DNA of 64,000 bases, from NCBI RefSeq assembly GCF_900205965.1, contig NZ_OAOF01000020.1, positions 1 through 64,000 of the forward strand, written 5' to 3'. Shown piece after piece: positions 52,722 through 60,881 of this stretch. Numbering within the stretch: position 1 is the stretch's first letter; each line of letters opens with the position of its first letter. Origin of the DNA: Lacrimispora amygdalina (GTDB lineage: Bacteria; Bacillota; Clostridia; Lachnospirales; Lachnospiraceae). The position numbers and the translations under genes were made by a program. Under the pieces are notes generated by a model. It worked only from the letters and a program-made list of their open reading frames with translations. It ran no database searches and was not told the DNA's origin.

Positions 52722-53765
52722 TCATTTATTTTTTCGATATTCTCCGGGAGTCATATGAAAAGTTTCTTTAAAAATCCGGTTAAAGTGCTCCGGATTTGTA
52801 TAACCAATTATTTCGCAGATGGAAGAGACGCTTAAATTTGTAGTCTTAAGTGCCCGGCAGGCTTTTTCCAGACGTATATTCCGGATAAGCTTAACGAAGG
52901 TCTGGCCTGTATGTTCCTTGACCAGCTTGCTGAAATGGGGGACCGAAAAGCCGAAATATTCTGCAGCAGAGGAAAGCGTAATATCCATAAAGTGTGTCTG
53001 AAAGTAATTCAGGATATCAGGCAGGGCAAGGTTTTTATGGGTGGTATTTAAAAAGCTTTCCAGATGCTTTTCATGCCGGCGCAGCAGGATCGCCCAGAAT
53101 GTGAGAAGATAACTGTCAAGTAAGGGATCAGAGTACTTTTCGTGTCCGTAGAATTCAATATAAATGTCTTCGATTAGATTGCAGATTACCTCATCTGACC
53201 GGGTATGAAACAGCAGGTAATTATTTTCCGTTTTTTTATACAAGGTATAGGCAAAAAAGTGGGACAGGGCATTGTTGTTGGCAAACAGCTCAAAAAAGGT
53301 TGAATGGAAGGCATTGGTTTTAATCATGATATTAATCACGACACTGTCATCAAATACGGCAATGCTGTGCCTTGTTTTAGGAGGAATAATGCATAAATCT
53401 CCGGTTTTGCACACTCTTTTTTTCCCCTGAATGGTATTGGAGCAGGCGCCGGAATACACGTAAAAGCATTCATAAAATTCATGCTCATGAATAAATTCCG
53501 GAGTATAGCGGTTATGTTTATTAATGTAAATATTCTGTGAGGAGGATTTAAAGAATGCGTTTTCAGAGATATATGGATGCCAGATTGGGTGCAGGCAGGG
53601 AACATATAGCTGGCGCCGTTCAATATATTCCTGGTCCAATGAATCCACATAGGAGGGAAAAGTCTGGGGAGAGCGCTGTTCCGCCTCAAAAAGACGGCGG
53701 TAAAATTCTTCATCTTCATCATATGAAACGATAAATTCTTTAAATTTCTTCTTGTTTATTTTCAT
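52722..53765 (-). CDS. AraC-family transcriptional regulator
   Basis: A 347-residue regulator: an N-terminal cupin-like sensor (about 75-180, with FIHEHEFYECFYVYSG and GDLCIIPPKTRHS) and a C-terminal AraC DNA-binding domain (about 250-345) with two HTHs and the closing GYTNPEHFNRIFKETFHMTPGEYR. Start 53765 (MKINKKKF) follows GGAGG at eight bases. It is divergent from the GPH symporter gene and likely controls the glycoside locus. Confidence 0.9.
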   Translation of the reverse strand: MKINKKKFKEFIVSYDEDEEFYRRLFEAEQRSPQTFPSYVDSLDQEYIERRQLYVPCLHPIWHPYISENAFFKSSSQNIYINKHNRYTPEFIHEHEFYECFYVYSGACSNTIQGKKRVCKTGDLCIIPPKTRHSIAVFDDSVVINIMIKTNAFHSTFFELFANNNALSHFFAYTLYKKTENNYLLFHTRSDEVICNLIEDIYIEFYGHEKYSDPLLDSYLLTFWAILLRRHEKHLESFLNTTHKNLALPDILNYFQTHFMDITLSSAAEYFGFSVPHFSKLVKEHTGQTFVKLIRNIRLEKACRALKTTNLSVSSICEIIGYTNPEHFNRIFKETFHMTPGEYRKNK

Positions 53766-53905
53766 GACAGCTTCCTCCGGGCGTAATCTTTTCATAAGTG
53801 TACCATGTTAAAAAATATCAAGTCAATAACATAAATTAGTCATTAGTCAAAACCTTTGCATGATGATAGTATACAACTATCAATAAATAAGGAGAGACTG
53901 AGAAG

Positions 53906-55264
53906 ATGGATACGTTTGAAAAAGAGATTAAAAAAAGCAAGTGGAGGCAGCGAATTGGTTATGGCTCTTCTGATTTTGCCTGTAATCTGATCTGGCAGGT
54001 GATTTCATTATACTTATTATACTTTTATACAGATGTGATGCATTTAAATGCAGCGGCAGTAAGCGTCATGTTTCTGGTAACTAAAATTTTTGATGGATTT
54101 ACAGATCTGGCAGTGGGGATTCTTATAGACAGAACCAATACGAAATGGGGGAAATCCAGACCATGGATTTTTGCTGGTGCGGTGCCATTTGCAGTGACTG
54201 CATTTCTGGCATTCAGCGTACCGGATATTTCACAGAAGGGGATGCTCATTTATGCATATGTAACCTATATGCTATTATCTCTTGCCTATACCATTGTAAA
54301 TATTCCTATGGCCTCCATACTGCCGTCTCTGACTGCTGATCCGCAGGAGAGAACCAACCTGGCTGCCAGCCGTGTGTTTTTCTCTTATATGGGTTCTACT
54401 GTAGTATCTGCCTTTGCTCTCAGGATGGTAGACCGTTTTGGCAACGGAAATGAAGCTGTAGGATTTCGAATCGTTATGATGATTTTTGGTATTGCAGGCT
54501 GCCTGGTATTCTTCTTCTGTTTTTATAACACAAAAGAGAGAGTGCGTATCAATGAAGAAAAGGTAAGCCTGAAGGCCAGTATTTACTGTCTGATTCACAA
54601 TAAGCCATGGTTATTGTTTGCCGCCAATATTATCTGGTTTTTCGGCGGTTTTATAATTCAGGCAGGGGCCATCATATATTACTTTACTTATAACCTCAAC
54701 AATAAAGAACTATCAAGCGTGGCTGCGACCATTACAACTTTAATACCTGTTGCTACAAATCTCAGTGTTCCGTTTTTGGCTCGTATGACTTCAAAAAGAA
54801 ATCTGATGATAACAGGCTCTGTATTTCACGGAGCCGGACTTCTCATTGTTTTTGCAGGAGGAACCTCAGTTCCTGTTGTAATTGCAGGCGTGACAGTTGC
54901 AGCCCTGGGATATGGACTGAAGGGAAGTATGCATTTTGCCATTCAGCCTGATCCGGTGGATTATGGTGAATGGAAATCAGGAGTTAACATTGCAGGAACC
55001 ATGTCGGCAGTAAACGGATTTATAGGCAAGGTGGGAATGGCGGTCGCAAGTTCTGTGGCAGCAGCACTTTTGGCATCAAGCGGTTATGTGGCAAACGCAC
55101 AGGTTCAGACAGGCTCTGCTTTAAATGCCATCAGTGCCATGTATATATGGATCCCGCTTGCAGCCAATATATTGACTATCATTACTTTTCTTATGTATGA
55201 TCTGGATAAAAAGCTTCCGCAGATTAACAGAGAGTTAGAGGAAAGAAGAGTGGCAAAACGTTAA
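53906..55264 (+). CDS. GPH-family glycoside/pentoside/hexuronide:cation symporter
   Basis: A 452-residue MFS permease of the GPH family. It has about twelve helices, the N-terminal GYGSSDFACNLIWQ, the loop motif DRTNTKWGKSRPWI and the DPVDYGEWKSG segment, all typical of MelB/UidB/YicJ-like carriers. It would import the glycoside or sugar acted on by the two enzymes downstream. AAGGAGAG precedes the ATG; 13 bases separate it from the hydrolase gene. Confidence 0.92.
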   Translation: MDTFEKEIKKSKWRQRIGYGSSDFACNLIWQVISLYLLYFYTDVMHLNAAAVSVMFLVTKIFDGFTDLAVGILIDRTNTKWGKSRPWIFAGAVPFAVTAFLAFSVPDISQKGMLIYAYVTYMLLSLAYTIVNIPMASILPSLTADPQERTNLAASRVFFSYMGSTVVSAFALRMVDRFGNGNEAVGFRIVMMIFGIAGCLVFFFCFYNTKERVRINEEKVSLKASIYCLIHNKPWLLFAANIIWFFGGFIIQAGAIIYYFTYNLNNKELSSVAATITTLIPVATNLSVPFLARMTSKRNLMITGSVFHGAGLLIVFAGGTSVPVVIAGVTVAALGYGLKGSMHFAIQPDPVDYGEWKSGVNIAGTMSAVNGFIGKVGMAVASSVAAALLASSGYVANAQVQTGSALNAISAMYIWIPLAANILTIITFLMYDLDKKLPQINRELEERRVAKR

Positions 55265-55277
55265 GAAAGGAATAATT

Positions 55278-56855
55278 ATGGCGGCAGTCAGTATTGATTT
55301 AAAAATGAAAAGAGTTACCAATAAGGCGTTTGTAGAGAAAGCAAAAAAGCTGGAGGGCAGGTTGATAGAAAATATTGTAAAACCGGTTGGGATTGTAACT
55401 GTGGATGAAAAAGGGGAAATCCATCCAGGAGCAAAGCTTAAAGATTTATCCGGTATTTTACTGAAAAAAGGAGATTCTATTGTTCTGGATTTTGGAGATC
55501 ATCAGGTAGGCTATGTCAGTTTAAAGTTAAAATCAGCCGGAAGTCCTCAGGACGCACCTGCTTACTTAAGGCTGAAATTCGGTGAAATTGCCAGAGAAAT
55601 GATAGAAAATTCCGAGGAATACAATGGCTGGATCAGCAGGGGTTGGATTCAGGAAGAGTATATACATATTGATGTACTTCCCGCATGTCTGGAGCTGCCG
55701 AGAAGGTATGCGTTCCGCTATCTGGAGATTTATGTGGTGGATACTTCTTTAAAATATCAGGTGGCAGTGGAGGAAATTATATGCAGGGCCGTTTCGGCAG
55801 TTAGTATGGAAGGGGTGGCATGCGTTGCTGATCCGCTAATGAGACAGCTGGACAGAGTAAGCTTACGGACTCTTCAAAACTGTATGCAGTCTGTGTTTGA
55901 GGATGGTCCCAAACGTGACAGACGCCTTTGGCTGGGGGATTTAAGGCTGCAGGCACTTGTTAATTACGAAACCTTCAAAAATTATGATATGGTCAAAAGA
56001 TGCCTCTATCTGTTCGGCGGACTTACCAGAGATGATGGAGCCATCGGCGCCTGTGTTTTTACAGAGCCGGAGTATCTTGTAGATGATACTTTTTTGTTTG
56101 ATTATTCTCTGTTTTTTGTATCTACTCTGAAGGACTACTATGAGGCTTCAAAGGATCTGGAGACATTAAAGGAACTTTGGCAGCCGGCTTACCGGCAGAT
56201 TGAACTGGCAAGAGAGCGTTTCAATAATAACTATATAATTGAAGGCAGCGATAAGTTCTGGTGCTTTGTTGACTGGAAAGAAGGACTTGACAAACAGGCA
56301 AGTGCTCAGGCAATCTATATCTATACCTTAAATGCAGCAATTGAACTTGCTAAGATCCTGGGAAAAAAAGAGATTGCAAAGCAATTACAGGAGGAAAAGG
56401 GGTATTGCAGCAGTGCGGCTTTGAAGTATTTATGGGATGAAAAGCTTAATGTGTTTATCAGCGGGGCTAACCGTCAGGTTTCTTATGCAAGCCAGGTATG
56501 GATGATACTGGCAGGTGTCATAAAAGGTGAAGAGGCAGGTGCGCTCATAAAACGAATTACTGAGATCAATCCCACTATGGGGATGGTGACGCCCTACATG
56601 AATCATCATTATGTGGAGGCACTGATTCTGTGCGGGGAAAAGAAAATGGCGGTGGATTATATGAAATATTACTGGGGAGGAATGCTTTCTCAGGGGGCAG
56701 ATACATTCTGGGAATTGTATAATCCGGATAATCCGGAAGAATCTCCCTATGGTTCATCGGCTGTAAACAGCTATTGCCATGCATGGAGCTGTACTCCGGC
56801 CTACTTGCTGCGAAAACTGGAGATGGAGGATAAGGATGGAATATCTGGTAATTGA
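55278..56855 (+). CDS. GH78-like (alpha-L-rhamnosidase-related) glycoside hydrolase
   Basis: A 525-residue protein built as a beta-sandwich region (about 1-175) followed by an (alpha/alpha)6 barrel. The segment EDGPKRDRRLWLGD (208-221) corresponds to the acid-rich D.PQRDER.GW.GD catalytic motif of GH78 enzymes, and the late DTFWELYNP with a His/Trp block SYCHAWSCTP is also like GH78. It is shorter than most rhamnosidases (700 or more residues) and has no signal peptide, so it should act in the cytoplasm on an imported short glycoside. The exact sugar is not established. Confidence 0.82.
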   Translation: MAAVSIDLKMKRVTNKAFVEKAKKLEGRLIENIVKPVGIVTVDEKGEIHPGAKLKDLSGILLKKGDSIVLDFGDHQVGYVSLKLKSAGSPQDAPAYLRLKFGEIAREMIENSEEYNGWISRGWIQEEYIHIDVLPACLELPRRYAFRYLEIYVVDTSLKYQVAVEEIICRAVSAVSMEGVACVADPLMRQLDRVSLRTLQNCMQSVFEDGPKRDRRLWLGDLRLQALVNYETFKNYDMVKRCLYLFGGLTRDDGAIGACVFTEPEYLVDDTFLFDYSLFFVSTLKDYYEASKDLETLKELWQPAYRQIELARERFNNNYIIEGSDKFWCFVDWKEGLDKQASAQAIYIYTLNAAIELAKILGKKEIAKQLQEEKGYCSSAALKYLWDEKLNVFISGANRQVSYASQVWMILAGVIKGEEAGALIKRITEINPTMGMVTPYMNHHYVEALILCGEKKMAVDYMKYYWGGMLSQGADTFWELYNPDNPEESPYGSSAVNSYCHAWSCTPAYLLRKLEMEDKDGISGN

Positions 56856-57771
56856 TGCAGGCGGTACGTTTATTAAGTATGCACTTATGAATGAAGGCGG
56901 GGAATTTATTGAAAAAGGCAAAGTTAAGACAAAGGTTTATAAAAGAGATGAACTGGAGGATTATCTGGAAACCCTGCATTCCATTTTCAAAAAGTATAAA
57001 GACAGGGCAAAAGGCATCGCCATGAGTGCTCCCGGAATATTAGACAGTGAAACAGGATACTTCTATACAGGCGGGACGCTAAGCTGTGTTTCAGGTCATA
57101 ATATGGTTGAACTGCTTCAGGAAAGATGCAAAGTGCCGGTTACAATTGAAAATGACGGAAAATGTGCGGCTCTGGCAGAAAAATGGATGGGGAATCTGAA
57201 AAATATAAATAACGGGATTGTGCTTGTGCTGGGAACCGCTGTCGGAGGAGGTCTGATCATCGATGGAAAGATTTATAAGGGAACGCATTTTTCTGCAGGA
57301 GAATTCAGCTACATGGCAGTAGCTGATGAAAATCTGGATCAGATGACCGGTTATTGGGGAACAACTGGAGGAACTCCGGCACTGATAAAAGCGGTGTCAG
57401 AAGAAACAGGAATTCCAAAGGAAGAGCTTGATGGAATCCGGATCTTTGAGATGGCAGAACAGGGAAATCCGGAAGTATTAAAGGGGTTAGAACGCTATAC
57501 GAGACAGCTTGCGGTTCGGATTTATAATTTACAGGTACTTTTTGATGCGGAGCTTGTGGCAATCGGTGGCGGTATCAGCAAGCAGCCTCTTCTGATTGAG
57601 TATATCAGAAACCATGTGGAGAAATTTTGCAATGAGAATCCTCTTCGGAAACTATCTCCCTTTTTACCCAAACCGGAGGTCACTGCCTGCCGCTTTTTCA
57701 ATGATTCCAATCTCATTGGTGCCCTGTATCACTACATAAAGAAGAACAATATCGATTACAGCTCACACTGA
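56836..57771 (+). CDS. ROK-family sugar kinase lacking the usual zinc motif
   Basis: A 311-residue ROK protein: N-terminal phosphate loop DAGGTFIKYA (7-16), catalytic END (ENDGKCAAL), GTAVGGGLI and a C-terminal AIGGGIS. The common ROK zinc signature CxCGxxGCxE is absent: the region reads GYWGTTGGTPALI. Such zinc-less ROK kinases exist among glucokinase-like and allose/ManNAc-type branches. No HTH is present, so it is a kinase, not a repressor. The ATG at 56836 has GGAGG at six bases and overlaps the hydrolase gene by 20 bases. Confidence 0.88.
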   Translation: MEYLVIDAGGTFIKYALMNEGGEFIEKGKVKTKVYKRDELEDYLETLHSIFKKYKDRAKGIAMSAPGILDSETGYFYTGGTLSCVSGHNMVELLQERCKVPVTIENDGKCAALAEKWMGNLKNINNGIVLVLGTAVGGGLIIDGKIYKGTHFSAGEFSYMAVADENLDQMTGYWGTTGGTPALIKAVSEETGIPKEELDGIRIFEMAEQGNPEVLKGLERYTRQLAVRIYNLQVLFDAELVAIGGGISKQPLLIEYIRNHVEKFCNENPLRKLSPFLPKPEVTACRFFNDSNLIGALYHYIKKNNIDYSSH

Positions 57772-57793
57772 TGGGTAAGACTGGCTACTATTT

Positions 57794-57831
57794 GACACCT
57801 TTTACGCTTTTTTGCATAAAGGTGTCTTTTT
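57794..57831 (+). terminator. Terminator of the glycoside operon
   Basis: GACACCTTT (57794-57802) / AAAGGTGTC (57818-57826) with five T. A second weaker hairpin (CCAGT/ACTGG near 57870-57882) followed by T6 lies downstream. Confidence 0.88.
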
Positions 57832-57899
57832 GAGTTTTGAAACAATTTAACCAGCAGTCTGCGCCCAGTCTTACTGGCTGCATATTTTTTAAATAGGTG

Positions 57900-57928
57900 T
57901 TGACAACTAATATTATATGACATATAAT
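57900..57928 (+). promoter_or_regulatory. Consensus promoter of the PspC-PadR operon
   Basis: TTGACA (57900-57905), 17-base spacer, TATAAT (57923-57928); both exact consensus. Confidence 0.9.
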
Positions 57929-57952
57929 AACATCATGTTATACAACGTATAA
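57914..57952. promoter_or_regulatory. Nested palindromes over the promoter (putative PadR operator)
   Basis: Three perfect inverted repeats overlap: TATATG-A-CATATA (57914-57926), ATAACAT-C-ATGTTAT (57927-57941) and TTATAC-AAC-GTATAA (57938-57952). They cover the -10 and start site. PadR dimers bind AT-rich dyads with ATGT/ACAT or TATAC/GTATA halves, and a padR gene lies in this operon. Confidence 0.7.
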
Positions 57953-58012
57953 TATAAAGACATAAATAATATTATAGATGAAAAAATTAAGTCAGAGGAA
58001 AGGTGGTCTATC

Positions 58013-58261
58013 GTGGGATCGAAACGTTTGTACCGTTCAGTGAAGAACAAGGTTTTATGTGGAGTTTGCGGAGGAATTGGTGAGTATCTGGTTGTGGATC
58101 CGGTTATGATAAGGCTGATATGGATTCTGCTTATGGTGTTTCAGACATGGAGACATCTGTTTCACCTGTTTACAGGAGCTTCCTTAATCGGTGGAAGCAT
58201 TGCTATTTATATACTTGCAGCAGTGATCATACCCAAAAATCCTGATGTAAACAGAGATTAA
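58013..58261 (+). CDS. PspC-domain membrane protein
   Basis: An 82-residue protein with KRLYRSVKNKVLCGVCGGIGEYLVVDPVMIRLIW, the PspC signature, and two hydrophobic segments (about 30-45 and 58-75). PspC domains take part in envelope-stress signalling and membrane maintenance. The start is GTG 58013 with AGGAAAGGTGG upstream. First gene of the operon; a shorter PspC paralogue ends it. Confidence 0.9.
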   Translation: MGSKRLYRSVKNKVLCGVCGGIGEYLVVDPVMIRLIWILLMVFQTWRHLFHLFTGASLIGGSIAIYILAAVIIPKNPDVNRD

Positions 58262-58296
58262 AGGATTATGCAGACAGGAAAGATAGGAGTGGACGT

Positions 58297-58617
58297 ATGG
58301 TTTTTAACACAGGAGCAGCATTATTGGACGCCATTGTTCTGGCAGTTGTAACAAAAGACCAGGAAGGAACTTACGGCTACAAGATCACCCAGGATGTAAG
58401 AAATGTTATTGAGATTTCAGAATCAACGCTTTATCCTGTGCTACGCAGACTTCAGAAGGAAGAATGTCTGGAAGTATATGATCTTGCATACGATGGAAGA
58501 AACCGCAGGTATTATCGGATTACGGAAAAAGGGCGGATACAGTTAAATCTCTATAAGAGCGAATGGGCGGGCTATTCGCAGAAGATATCCCGTATTTTTG
58601 AGGAGGCACATATATGA
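58297..58617 (+). CDS. PadR-family transcriptional regulator
   Basis: A 106-residue winged-helix repressor with ALLDAIVLAVV, GTYGYKITQDV, STLYPVLRRLQKE and RRYYRITEKGR blocks of the PadR family. It lacks the long C-terminal dimer domain of large PadRs, so it is of the short PadR-s2 type. It overlaps the DUF1700 gene by four bases, the usual pairing in Firmicutes, and likely binds the palindromes at 57914-57952. Confidence 0.92.
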   Translation: MVFNTGAALLDAIVLAVVTKDQEGTYGYKITQDVRNVIEISESTLYPVLRRLQKEECLEVYDLAYDGRNRRYYRITEKGRIQLNLYKSEWAGYSQKISRIFEEAHI

Positions 58618-59360
58618 GCAGGGATGAGTTTATGAGAGAGCTGGAATATCTGCTGGCGGATATTCCGGATGAAGAAAAAGAAGATGCGATTGAATACTAC
58701 AGGGATTATCTGGAAGAGGCGGGAGCAGACAATGAGGAATCGGTGATCCGGGAATTTGGAAGTCCGGAGCGTATTGCGGCCATGATCCGGGCAGATATGA
58801 ATGGTCATTTAAAGGATGGCGGCGAATTTACAGAGAGCGGTTTTCAGGATGAACGTTTTAGGGATCCCAATTACCAGATGGCAAAGCGGTATGATCTTCC
58901 GGAGGTTACCAGACAGCCGTCTGAGGACAGCAGTTATGAACAATCCAGCCGGGAAGAGGGCAGAAGAAGACGAAGGAAGGACAGACGCCCGGTCAGGATT
59001 ATTTTGTGGATTATACTGATCATTTCAGCATCACCTATGCTTTTGGGGATAGGCGGAGGGATTCTCGGCATTCTGGCAGGAATTGTAGGGGCGCTGTTTG
59101 GGGCAGTAGTGGCCCTGGGAGCAGTTACGTTTGCATTCCTTGCAGCAGGATTTGCCCTGGCTGTTGCTGGATTTACTGCCATGATTCTGCACCCGTTAAA
59201 CGGAATACTGCTATTGGGGCTGGGCATACTTATCCTTGGTCTTGGCATTGTTTTTCTGGCAGTGTGCGGTTTGTTTTATGGAAAGTTTCTTCCGTATTTA
59301 TTCCGAAGCATTATCGATATATGTAACAGATTTCTGCATGGAAGGAGGACCCGGACATGA
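58614..59360 (+). CDS. DUF1700 / HAAS-domain membrane protein
   Basis: A 248-residue protein opening with MSRDEFMRELEYLLADIPDEEKEDAIEYYRDYLEEAG, the DUF1700 (HAAS) signature, then a charged linker (Arg-rich at about 110-125) and a Gly/Ala-rich membrane part with about four helices (about 128-232). Its function is unknown; it is encoded with PadR regulators and DUF4097 proteins and may be an anti-regulator or sensor. It overlaps both neighbours by four bases. Confidence 0.88.
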   Translation: MSRDEFMRELEYLLADIPDEEKEDAIEYYRDYLEEAGADNEESVIREFGSPERIAAMIRADMNGHLKDGGEFTESGFQDERFRDPNYQMAKRYDLPEVTRQPSEDSSYEQSSREEGRRRRRKDRRPVRIILWIILIISASPMLLGIGGGILGILAGIVGALFGAVVALGAVTFAFLAAGFALAVAGFTAMILHPLNGILLLGLGILILGLGIVFLAVCGLFYGKFLPYLFRSIIDICNRFLHGRRTRT

Positions 59361-60256
59361 ACAAATTTGTGAAAAGATGTCTGATTACAGGGTTAATCAT
59401 GATGGTGGCAGGCGGGGCCATGGCTGTTACCGCAGTATCTTATGGAGCCAGCATCTGGGATCTTACTCCCAATGGAGCGATCCGTTGGAGGAACACACTG
59501 GATGATTTCTCATTTGACAATATGGACTATAAATATGAATCAGGACCGACGGACGATTTCTCTTATTTAGATTTTGAGGAACCTGCCGAAAAGGGAAGTC
59601 AGATTTATACCACTGGTATGGCGGACAGTCTGTCTGCAGAGATCAGGACCGGCAGGCTCATTATAAAAGAAGATCCGGACGTGAGTGAAATAACTATATA
59701 CAGCAATAAACAGAAAAACAGCTGGCATATAGAAGAAGACAATGGAACCTTGAAGTTGAAAACAGACAGCGGGCTTTCACTAGATGACGATGATCTTGTG
59801 ATGACGGTCAGTGTACCAAAGGGTTTTCAATTTTCTGATGTATACCTGGAAGTTTCCAGAAGAAAAGGTCTTGGTAAGAAAAATGGGGTCACTCCCGCTG
59901 CAATCTGCCGCTCGTTATCAGCAGATGATATGAGACTGGAAGCAAATGCAGGAGCGATCTCTGTAAATAAGGGCAATGTCAATGATTTAAATATTGAATG
60001 TAATGTGGGCGCAGTGGAATATACCGGAACAACGACTGGAGATATTAATGGAGAGTGCAGAGTGGGAGCAGTAAAGCTTTCGCTTTCAGGAAAAAAGGAA
60101 GATTATAATTACAAGTTCCAGTCAAGTCTGGGAGCCATAAAAATTGCAGATGATCAAATGGCTTTCATTGCAAGCGGAGATAAATGGGATTATTCCGCAG
60201 ATAAAGACATGAGTCTGGATTGCAGTACAGGTGCTATTGAAGTGAATTTCTATTAA
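59357..60256 (+). CDS. DUF4097-family beta-repeat protein
   Basis: A 299-residue protein with one N-terminal membrane or signal segment (about 9-29) and an extracytoplasmic beta-helix-like region with repeated ADDMRLEANAGAISVNKG..., IECNVGAVEYTG, ECRVGAVKLSL units, typical of DUF4097/DUF4098. It is the exported partner of the DUF1700 protein; function unknown. Confidence 0.87.
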   Translation: MNKFVKRCLITGLIMMVAGGAMAVTAVSYGASIWDLTPNGAIRWRNTLDDFSFDNMDYKYESGPTDDFSYLDFEEPAEKGSQIYTTGMADSLSAEIRTGRLIIKEDPDVSEITIYSNKQKNSWHIEEDNGTLKLKTDSGLSLDDDDLVMTVSVPKGFQFSDVYLEVSRRKGLGKKNGVTPAAICRSLSADDMRLEANAGAISVNKGNVNDLNIECNVGAVEYTGTTTGDINGECRVGAVKLSLSGKKEDYNYKFQSSLGAIKIADDQMAFIASGDKWDYSADKDMSLDCSTGAIEVNFY

Positions 60257-60294
60257 TTATATCAGCTTGGTGAAAACGAGAGAGGAGATTAAAC

Positions 60295-60474
60295 ATGGAG
60301 AAAAAATTATACCGTTCTGATACGGACAAAATGCTGTGCGGCGTATGTGGCGGAATCGCAGAATACTTTGATGTAGACCCAACAATAATACGTCTTTTAT
60401 GGGCGATTCTTGCCTGTACCGGTTCTGGAATTCTGGCATATATCATAGCAGCGGTGATCATACCCAGGAGATAA
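60295..60474 (+). CDS. Short PspC-domain protein
   Basis: A 59-residue PspC paralogue: KKLYRSDTDKMLCGVCGGI then AEYFDVDPTIIRLLW and one or two hydrophobic stretches ending VIIPRR. AGAGGAG lies before the ATG. It resembles the first gene of the operon and closes it before a terminator, so the operon carries two PspC proteins of different length. Confidence 0.9.
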   Translation: MEKKLYRSDTDKMLCGVCGGIAEYFDVDPTIIRLLWAILACTGSGILAYIIAAVIIPRR

Positions 60475-60486
60475 TCAGCGAGAAAA

Positions 60487-60516
60487 GAGAGAAGCGATTT
60501 TTGCTTCTTTCTTTTT
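60487..60516 (+). terminator. Terminator of the PspC-PadR operon
   Basis: GAGAGAAGC (60487-60495) pairs with GCTTCTTTC (60503-60511, one wobble), loop GATTTTT, then five T. Confidence 0.85.
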
Positions 60517-60591
60517 GTTTTGTTTAAATGGAGTTTATTTCCATTTGAAACGGGCATACTCTTTTTAGATTCATGAAAGGAGAACGACAGT

Positions 60592-60813
60592 ATGCCAAAA
60601 GGAAAGAAAAATGAACCCTTCGATCCACGCAATTTAAAACCGGAGGAGATACTTAAATTTGAAATAGCAACAGAGCTTGGTCTGGATGAGAAAGTGATAA
60701 AGGGCGGCTGGCGCTGTTTAAGTGCTAAGGAAAGCGGCCGGATCGGCGGTCTGATTACCAAAAGAAAACGGGAAATGAAAAACGACGCATTGGAGAAAAA
60801 AGAGGAAGTATAG
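60592..60813 (+). CDS. Alpha/beta-type small acid-soluble spore protein
   Basis: A 73-residue SASP. These proteins coat and protect DNA in dormant spores and are cut by the GPR protease at germination. The core KFEIATELGLDEKV (22-35) contains the GPR cleavage site, and GWRCLSAKESGRIGGLITKRK (39-59) is the second conserved block. The N-terminus is longer than usual and the C-terminus is charged. AAAGGAG precedes the ATG. A forespore (sigma-G) promoter is expected, but I did not find a convincing one. Confidence 0.88.
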   Translation: MPKGKKNEPFDPRNLKPEEILKFEIATELGLDEKVIKGGWRCLSAKESGRIGGLITKRKREMKNDALEKKEEV

Positions 60814-60832
60814 GTGAAAAGCAGGAATTATC

Positions 60833-60861
60833 TTGCACCCTGGTCAAAAATCTTTTATAAT
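60833..60861 (+). promoter_or_regulatory. Promoter of the cobalamin operon
   Basis: TTGCAC (60833-60838), 17-base spacer, TATAAT (60856-60861). The leader is only about 15 bases, so no riboswitch fits. Confidence 0.7.
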
Positions 60862-60881
60862 ATTCCTCAAAGAGGAAGCAA

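Noticed and set aside
60526..60546. AAATGGA/TCCATTT inverted repeat as an operator of the SASP gene
   Set aside because: Too close to the preceding terminator and not placed on a recognisable promoter; left unassigned.
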